A stretch of 64,000 nt of DNA, from positions 1 through 64,000 of the forward strand of contig JACCIC010000151.1 in assembly GCA_018907035.1 (NCBI GenBank), in the 5' to 3' direction. Made by a program: the position numbers and the translations under genes. Positions 57,489 to 64,000 of the stretch are shown piece by piece (positions within the stretch are counted from its first letter, which is position 1; each line of letters opens with the position of its first letter). A model generated the notes under the pieces. It had not been told where the DNA came from and made no database searches. It was given only the letters and a program-made list of their open reading frames with translations. The stretch comes from Sycobia sp. Sy_11. Its lineage: Eukaryota; Arthropoda; Insecta; Hymenoptera; Epichrysomallidae.

Positions 57489-58462
57489 ATGTTTACAAAG
57501 ATCCACGCTCGTGCGTGTAATTTCCAGATGTCCTCGAACCCATTCAAGACATTACCAGGTTTGTATAAATCAGGAGATTTTCAATATATTTGTAAAAAAG
57601 TAGGTGAACCGTTGTTATTTTTTGCGCTATTGATCAATCTTTTAACAGCCAATGAGATCAGAATTTGGGTTTCGTTTTAGAAAATTAACTTGAAAAGATA
57701 GGCGAAAGATTTATTGAAGAAATAGGAAGTAATATTAATTATTTTCTTTTAATAATAGCGATAAAATAAATGAATGTGCAGTCCTCGCCCCATCCTCACA
57801 TGTTGAAACTTAGAGCGCATCGTTAGTTTTAAAGAAGAGGTTAAAATAGTGTTAAAATCCTTTTTTGTTTACAGTTTTTCGAATAAAAAATAATAGATGT
57901 TTATTTTCTTAACCCAAGCCATTACTCGAGCAGATCTGTAGATGATAAAAACGTATATGGGACTGTTGTTCGATGAACCGGATTTAAATTTATAATGGTC
58001 GATCATAAATAAATTTCGATTCGAAAGTGCATTTGGAGGTTGCTGCAGCTTGCGTTGCAGAGCATCGATGCTATTTTTTATCTTTAGTAACATATTTTAA
58101 TATTTTCTTTAATAAGGTGATGATTGACCAAAATCTACTCGCGGCTCAGCTTAAAGAAACAAACACGGACTTAACGAGACCTTGTAGTATTTTATACTTG
58201 TCTACACATTCGTGTAAATATGCACAAAATTGTCTATAGAAAAAATATTTTATGTACTATGATCGAAGGAAAATAATTGATGTTACCTCTTATGTCTTCA
58301 AAAACTGGTGAAAGTCTCCACCTTTCTTTTCAAGTTCTTCTTCCCGAACATGACAAATAACAAAGATGCATCTTCTTTTTTATAATATATATTGAAAATC
58401 TAATGATCGATACAGACATGGTATTGAGAATATCAGTAAGCTATCGAGTGGTTTCGAGGACG

Positions 58463-58480
<18 letters not shown>
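57489..58480. other. Diverged inverted coding-like repeats of unknown origin
   Basis: 57520-57640 (plus) and about 58340-58470 (minus) are related: the first reads NPFKTLPGLYKSGDFQYICK, the second, on the other strand, KPLDSLLIFSIPCLYRSLDF. Both then have a Phe-rich stretch. Neither has an intact longer frame. Between them a 74-codon frame on the minus strand (57869-58093) is unassigned. Could be relics of an unrecognised transposon or a decayed gene pair next to the host gene. Confidence 0.3.

Positions 58481-58520
<40 letters not shown>
58469..58520. repeat. (TA)n microsatellite
   Basis: TA run of about 50 bp followed by mixed CATA/TGTA. Confidence 0.96.
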
Positions 58521-58527
<7 letters not shown>

Positions 58528-58559
58528 TATGTATGTATACGTATAAATACTCCGTTAAA

Positions 58560-59525
58560 TAAACTGCACAACGTGTGGATTTAAATTTGTGAAATAAATA
58601 CATTTAATGGATCTGCCGTTTTAAATTAATGAAAGAAAGAATGAGAAAAATTTTAAATTGTTACAAAATTGCTTTTTTCTTAAAAATAGAACATAGTCGT
58701 AGATCATTTGAGGAGTATTAGCCTTTCAACCATTTTAGTGCACACTACCTGTATCCATAAGTTATCTAGCATCGTCAGTAACTAATACCATGTTGCACTA
58801 CAAAAACTTGCTACAGCTCATAATTTTTAGTCTTTAAGTACTTGCAGGCAAACTAGAAATAATTTTTCTATTTTTCAATTTTCTCATCTTTAAGCTTCCA
58901 AAAAAGTAAAAATCACCGAAAAATCTATAAAAATTAATAAATGAGTGGCTTCTGAGCTAAATTTTAATATTTATGTAAAAGAAATAGAATAAATTATCAC
59001 ATATAGAAACCCAATTTCTCTTGATCTTAAATATAAAACAAAATTTTTAATATGTCATTTTATATTAATAAAGAAGTGATAAGCATTGTCCAATGTATTT
59101 GACTCAAACATTAAATTTACAGTAGTATGATTTTTCAATACTTTCAAGAGTTTTTCTTTTCTATCTACTTTTAATACTTTTGTCTAAAATATTTACATTT
59201 TCAAAATCGAAAGAATGCAAAAAACTAAACTATATTCTTTTAGCCCGAACGTACTATTTGTGCTTCGTAAACTATACTGATGCTCATATATTGTTTTAGA
59301 TATCTACTCATTCGTCTAATATAATATTGATTACAATCTTTACAATTAATTTTCTATACTACACCTGCTTTTAAATATTTATTACCCTTATCTTTACAAT
59401 TATAAAATAATCTTCTACTAAACTTTACTAAACTTGAATATTATATTTTTACAATAAAAATGTAATATTATACACATGGTAAATTTGGTAGCGGGTATAA
59501 GGTATATATATATTAGAATATAAGG
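58560..59525. other. AT-rich DNA, nothing recognised
   Basis: No coding frame or terminal repeat seen. A short phrase near 59500-59530 (GGTATATATAT...AAGGTTTAGTTTA) is shared with 63625-63690 reversed, i.e. the outer flank of PLE units. Confidence 0.5.
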
Positions 59526-59534
59526 TTTAGTTTA

Positions 59535-59574
59535 CTCCCTGATGAGGAGCCGTAGTGAGCTCGAAACGTTGGAC
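59535..59574 (+). ncRNA. Hammerhead ribozyme motif (PLE), core intact
   Basis: CTGATGAG at 59539, stem II GAGC-CGTAGTGA-GCTC, GAAACGTT, then GGAC. Core complete. Stem I here is short (CTCC against GGAC pairs only in part), so activity may be weak in the DNA context shown. Confidence 0.75.
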
Positions 59575-59912
59575 TGGATCTTCAATTAGGTAAGGGTATT
59601 TGGGACAGTCAGACTGCACTTTACTAACAAAAATTTTTTCAGCTAATATTTTATTTTCAGATTAGTCTACGGCGGTGACTGTAAACAAGGACAGTTTGAA
59701 TGTAATTATAACTTTTAATTTAGTTTTAATTTTAATTTTTATTATTTTTCTGTATTGATGTATTAATATTAATGTAGATATGTACTGATATTGTTACGTA
59801 TTGTTTTCGATTGATTTGATTGGACTGTAAGACCAATGAAAGAATATTTATTAATTTATACACATGGTAATATTATGATTTTATTATTGTTGTTTTTGTC
59901 CTTTATATTATG
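59539..59912 (+). mobile_element. PLE terminal unit with hammerhead
   Basis: Hammerhead, then GGGACAGTCAGACTGCA, CAGATTAGTCTACGGCGGTG, CAAGGACAGTTTGAATG, and the tail GGACTGTAAGACCAATG with ATTTATTAATTTATACACATGG. The box and tail match 49187-49493 almost completely. It lies next to a PLE coding relic of the opposite strand. Confidence 0.85.
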
Positions 59913-59929
59913 TTCTCCGCTATTATTGT

Positions 59930-60291
59930 TAATCTGATCCATTCTCTCCGCAATCATTTTACCTATAATGGATAATTATTATTAATGAATATCTCTTGAA
60001 TTATTTCAAATTATCTTTTCTAAAATCTTTGTTTGATAATTTGATTGCTCTGTCGATCTCTCTTTGCAGTACCTATTTTATTTCCAAATCGATGGTGTGA
60101 ATTAAAATTTAACAACCTGCCTGACCACAAGATTTTCTATACCAATTTAATTTTACTCTATTATCACTAACTCTAATAACATTGACGTCTAAAAACATTA
60201 ATTTTTTGTTTAATTGTATTTTTTTGTAAATTTAATTCGATCACGGTTCAGTACACAACTTTTTGATACAATTGTAAAGACGTCATCAACA
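59930..60291 (-). pseudogene. PLE reverse transcriptase, part after the YVDD box
   Basis: Minus strand continues the RT broken by the mariner: VDDVFTIVSK just below 60291, then FLDVNVIRVSDNR near 60175-60200 (the FLDV block) and NWYRKS. It then fades with stops toward 59930 (RAIKLS-like text near 60040). Confidence 0.8.
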
Positions 60292-60293
60292 TA

Positions 60294-61613
60294 CGTGGTC
60301 AGACAATTAAGTAATATGATCGATTTTATTTCTTGGCCTGTGGTAACACTGCGAACCTGTAACTCCGTCACCGTAATAGTAGATCTCTACTCTCTCGATT
60401 GAGACCTTGACGATCCTTGTACGATCATTTTTTCGCCAGCTGTTTAGTGTTTTGTAACAATGCGCGGGTAGTGCATGTCACGAAAATGGAACAGAGAAAT
60501 TTAGAACAACGGTGCGCGATAAAATTTTGCGCTAAACTCGCCGAAACCGCGATAAAAACTAATAAAAAAGTGTTTAAAGTGTATGGTAGTGATGCCCGTA
60601 TGATGAGTCGTAGTCAAGCACTTCGTTGACATGCCGATTTTAAAACAGACCGTGAAAGTGTCAAAGACAAGGTGCGGATCAGAAGGCCAATTCAGGTGCG
60701 AACCGACACAAATGCGCAGCGCATCCGCACCCTTATTCGTCAAGACCGACGATAAACCATTCGAATATTGTCCGACGAGTGGAATATGAACCGGGAAATA
60801 GTTAGAAAGATTTTAACCAGAAATTTCGCCATGAAAAACCTGTGCACGAAGATGATACTGCAGAGCCTTCCAGAAGAGCAAAAAGCCCACCGAATGAACA
60901 TCGCTCAAGATTGTCTCGAGCAGGTTGAAAGTGATCCTACTCTTCTCGATCGAGTTATTACTGGTGATGAAAGTTGGTTCTCTCAATATGACTCCGAAAC
61001 TAAACGACAAAGCCAACAGTGGTTGACCTCTGGAGCGCCAAGGCCAAAAAAGGCGAGAATGAGCAGGTCCAAAGTGAAAACCATATTCATTGCTTCTTCG
61101 ACAGCAAAGGAGTGGTTCACAAAGAGTTTGTACCACCTGGACACACCGTAAATCAAGTATTCTACCGCAATGTGCTCGAAAAATTATGAAAAAAGGTGCT
61201 CAGGTACGTCCAGAGATCGCGAAGACTTGGGTTCTGCATCACGACAATGCTCCCAGCTACAGTGCGTTGTTCAATGTCTCTCAGTTTTTGACCTCTAAAG
61301 GCATCACAACGTTACCACAACCGCCTTACTCACCGGACATGTTACCCTGCGACTTTCTCCTAATCCCTCATTTGAAAAAATTCAAAGTTCGATATTTCGA
61401 CCCCGTTGAAGACATCCCAGAATCTGTGACGAGGGCACTCGGAGAGGTCGCACAAGAAGTGTTCCAGAATTGCTAAGAAAACTGGAAAACTCGCTAGAAT
61501 AAGTGTATAGATGCGGGAGGGTACTACTTTGAAAGGGATCGCAGCGATGTACATTCATTTTTAAATATACTCGATTTTTTAATTTTGTCGCATTACTTAA
61601 TTGTCTGAGATCG
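60294..61613 (+). mobile_element. Complete-length, dead mariner inside a PLE RT
   Basis: 1320 bp flanked by TA (60292-60293 and 61614-61615). TIRs: CGTGGTCAGACAATTAAGTA and, reversed, CGATCTCAGACAATTAAGTA. Transposase remains at 60486-61500: MEQRNLEQRCAIKFCAKL start, SRSQALR with a stop, RTDTNAQRIRTLIRQDRR, NMNREIVRKIL, VITGDESWFSQYD (first catalytic Asp), HHDNAPSYSA and YSPDMLPCDFLL. At least three stops and shifts exclude function. A different family from the others in the window, the type with HHDNAP rather than HDNARP. Confidence 0.92.
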
Positions 61614-61615
61614 TA

Positions 61616-62150
61616 TGTTTTACAGATAATAGTTCAAAAATTAAATTGTTCAATGCAACATATTCTAATTTTCCTATTACCAAATTAGCAATGACCGGTG
61701 ATAAAGATGATCCTATTGAACAGCCCTATCTTTGTCCATAAAAATTATTTTGAAAATACATAATTGTATTTTTAAAAACTAATTTTATTGCTTGAATAAA
61801 TTCGTCTTTTGTTAATTTTGTGTGTGTACTGATTTCTATCCATTTTCTTCTATAATTTCTTTAAATAAATTCAATGATATAATTGTACATAAACAATACC
61901 ACATTCAATGAAATCATCTTATAATTATGCAGAATACTAATATCTTCAACTGTTTCATAAAAACTGCAATAATATTTAACAGAAGAGTTGGTTTTTCCAA
62001 CTATCTGAACTAATATATTTAATAAAAATCTAGCAATATTGTATGTTTAAAAATTAATTGATTATATTATTATTTTATAGGTAATTGTTCTTTGTGAATT
62101 TTGGAAACCCCATATCATTTGGCTACTGTGCCATTTTCGCATTTTAGATA
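61616..62150 (-). pseudogene. PLE reverse transcriptase, part before the YVDD box
   Basis: Minus strand: MGFPKFTKNN near 62120 (the LPKIHK block), LLNILVQIVGKTNSSVKYYC near 62000-62050, MISLNVVLFMYNY near 61900 (the VSLDVVSLFTN block), RWIEISTHTKLTKDEFIQAI near 61800-61850, and GCSIGSSLSPVIANLVIGKLE near 61680-61725. One stop (Q-stop-G before CSIGSS) and shifts are present. It joins 59930-60291 once the mariner and one TA are removed. Confidence 0.85.
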
Positions 62151-62445
62151 CTTAAACTTACTGTTATTTATTTACTATGTAATCTATTAATATGAGAATT
62201 TTCAATTTTCTTGTGAGTTGTAACATCCTCAAACATCATTGTATTTGTATTAATATGTTTTTTAGATTAATATAATTAGATAATATGTATCATTCTTTAT
62301 TAATATAAAATGAAGTATTAAAAATTTTGTTTTAAATTTAAGATCAAGAGAGGTAGGGATTATATAAATATTATATAAATTAATTTAAGGTGGGGATAGT
62401 GTATATATAGTAGCATTCTAGGTTTTTATTTTAGTTTAGTTATTG

Positions 62446-62690
62446 AAGATGAACCATAGCGTATCCAAACATCGGACGTCTAAGGTAAATTTTTATTCGT
62501 GGGGTCAATCTGGTCGTCCTTTGGTATATAGAATATAGAATATAGTTCATTTTTTAGTAATTTCTATTTCAGATTCGTTGGAGGTGATTGTAAACAAGGA
62601 AAGTCTGACCGTCATTAGTCATTATATGAGTATAATATATTATTGTATAAAGACTATATAAGACCGATAAAAATATTTATTAATTTAATT
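62446..62690 (+). mobile_element. PLE terminal unit, diverged type with second-type hammerhead-like start
   Basis: Begins TTGAAGATGAACCATAGCG...CAAACATCGGAC (62452-62476), then TTTCAGATTCGTTGGAGGTG, CAAGGAAAGTCTGACCGTCA and the tail AGACCGATAAAAATATTT. Same diverged group as 24545, 28345 and 32310. Confidence 0.72.
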
Positions 62691-63265
62691 AAGACGTAAA
62701 ACCAGAATCTGTGATCACGTACGAAGCAATACTTAGTAATGTAGAATAAAGGCAACTTTTTAAGTTCCTATTATTTCTGTTTATAAATATTTGTAAATAT
62801 GGATACACTTTCTGAATCGTATAATAAACTTTTAGATAAAACAAGTTTTGATCTGTATGTTTATTTTGTGTTATTGGTCACTTCAATTTTACGAAAATTT
62901 ATTTAACTTAAATTTTATTATATGATTCAGAATCTCCATCAATATTTTCAAGCAGACATAATATTATATTATAAAATAAACAGATCAATAAACTGAAGTA
63001 ACTAATAACACAGAAGATGACCTCGAACGAGAAAAAGGTAGGTATTTAATCAAGATAAATATTTCTTTCGAACATTTATCTTGCAAATAATTGAAAGGTT
63101 TAATAAATTTTAATCAGACAGTTTCGTGCTTTGAACTGTAACATTTGATGGACAATTTAGTTTTGGGTTTTGCAACCCACTAAGCTTGACAGGTGTTATT
63201 GACTATATTAAGGTCAAGTGCTACCTGGATTCAGGTAGTCCATGAACCATAAAATTAGAACGTAT
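62691..63265. other. AT-rich DNA, no gene seen
   Basis: No frame above chance and no terminal repeat. Confidence 0.5.
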
Positions 63266-63267
63266 TA

Positions 63268-63640
63268 CATTAATTGTACTTTTGTCGACTGCTTATATAT
63301 AAATTAATAAATATTTTTTCATTGGTCTTATAGTCCAATCAAATCAATCGAAAACAATACGTAACAATCTCAATACATATCTACATTAACATTAATAGAT
63401 CAATACATAAAAATAAAAAAAAATAAATATTAAATTAAAAATTATAATGACAGTCAAACTCTCCTTGTTTATAGTCACCTCCATAGACTAATCTGAAAAT
63501 AAAATATTAGCTGAAAAAAATTTTGTTAGTAAAGTGCAATCTGACTGTCCCCTACAGCCTTACCTAATTGAAGATCCAGTCCCACGTTTCGAGCTCGCTA
63601 CGGCTCCTCATCAGGGACTAAACTAAACCTTATATTATAA
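63268..63640 (-). mobile_element. PLE terminal unit with hammerhead, minus strand
   Basis: Minus strand order: hammerhead (63578-63619), GGGGACAGTCAGATTGCA box, CTATGGAGGTGACTATAAAC, tail GGACTATAAGACCAATG, ending with the phrase matching 20343-20370 (GTCGAC next to AAGTACAAT). It faces the unit at 63700-63930. Confidence 0.83.
63578..63619 (-). ncRNA. Hammerhead motif with non-cleavable site
   Basis: Stem I AGTCC/GGACT is five full pairs, the core CTGATGAG, stem II GAGC-CGTAGCGA-GCTC and GAAACGT are intact, but the base before GGGAC at the cut is G. Hammerheads need A, C or U there, so this copy should fold but not cut. Confidence 0.72.
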
Positions 63641-63699
63641 TCTATATAAGATATATAAGTGGGGATAAGGTATATATTTTTAAGGTATATAAATTAGGT

Positions 63700-63930
63700 A
63701 TTTACTAACAAAAAAATTTTTCAGCTATTATTTTATTTCCAGATTAGTCTACGGGGGTGACTGTATACAAGGCCAGTCTGACTGTCATTATAATTTTCAA
63801 TTTAATTTTTATTTTTATTATTTTTGTGTATTGATGTATTAATGTTAATGTAGATATGTATTGATATTGTTACGTATTGTTTTCTATAAGACTAATGAAA
63901 AAATATTTATTAATTAGCATATTTGATAAT
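63700..63930 (+). mobile_element. PLE terminal unit, plus strand, no hammerhead
   Basis: TTACTAACAAAAAAATTTTT, CAGATTAGTCTACGGGGGTG, CAAGGCCAGTCTGACTGTCA, tail TATAAGACTAATGAAAAAAT. Together with 63268-63640 this makes an inverted pair with about 60 bp between. Confidence 0.8.
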
Positions 63931-63955
63931 TAAAATATTTATATTATAGTAATTA

Positions 63956-64000
63956 TTAGATGTACAAATAAGTTTCCGCCGTTTTGAAAAGATGGTGCCA
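63956..64000 (+). mobile_element. Start of another mariner (window-truncated)
   Basis: TA at 63954-63955, then TTAGATGTACAAATAAGTTT and CCGCCGTTTTGAAAAGATGG, which matches the left end of the element at 9403. It runs off the window, so the transposase cannot be judged. Confidence 0.8.

Noticed and set aside
59930..62690. A complete PLE with both ends
   Set aside because: The flanking terminal units are on the plus strand while the RT is on the minus strand and belong to different families, so they are separate insertions.

Overview
This is a gene-poor, very AT-rich stretch of an insect nuclear genome, densely packed with nested mobile elements. The mix of several mariner families, hammerhead-bearing Penelope-like elements (PLEs), a microsatellite-inserted R1-type LINE, hAT and Tc1 relics and a Ty3/gypsy element fits an arthropod. 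An ant or another hymenopteran is my guess, but nothing seen fixes the order. Only two open reading frames look intact: one mariner transposase (47835-48872) and one host membrane-protein gene (54334-56847, minus strand).

Positions 1-17848 form one giant inverted repeat. The left arm (1-8738) is the near-identical reverse complement of 9112-17848 around a spacer of about 373 bp, and position x pairs with about 17849-x throughout. Each arm carries, from outside in: an R1/Waldo-like LINE set in an (AC)n tract, a hAT remnant, uncharacterised AT-rich DNA, a Tc1 transposase 3' fragment, an LTR-like or promoter-like block, a truncated mariner, and a PLE terminal unit at the centre. The left arm runs off the window edge. 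The right-arm LINE continues to its A-rich tail at about 18492 and is followed by a (CA)n tract.

From 18.5 to 36.5 kb lie a degenerate 55-bp minisatellite, two decayed mariners, three sets of PLE coding fragments and many PLE terminal units (pLTRs). Several pLTRs carry a recognisable hammerhead ribozyme core. A moderately GC-rich block of unknown nature lies at 25.4-26.9 kb. The rest is AT-rich DNA with microsatellites.

A Ty3/gypsy-type LTR retrotransposon on the minus strand fills 36513-44103. It has two LTRs of about 1.24 kb, a tRNA-Lys-type primer binding site, and gag-protease-RT-RNaseH-integrase remnants with broken frames and altered catalytic residues. After it come a (CT)n tract, another PLE with a GIY-YIG endonuclease, and a tRNA-derived SINE-like composite whose inverted copy lies 4 kb away. 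Between these two copies a hAT relic is split by the intact mariner.

From 50.7 kb come a possible solo LTR, two decayed mariners, and the one host gene, a seven-helix membrane protein resembling the PRRT3/PRRT4 type. Then comes a decayed PLE whose RT catalytic YVDD codon was split by a complete but dead mariner. The window ends with further PLE terminal units and the first bases of another mariner.

The strongest leads are the giant palindrome, the hammerhead-bearing PLE terminal units that behave like solo retrozyme-like insertions and inverted pairs, and the nested insertions that give a relative chronology.
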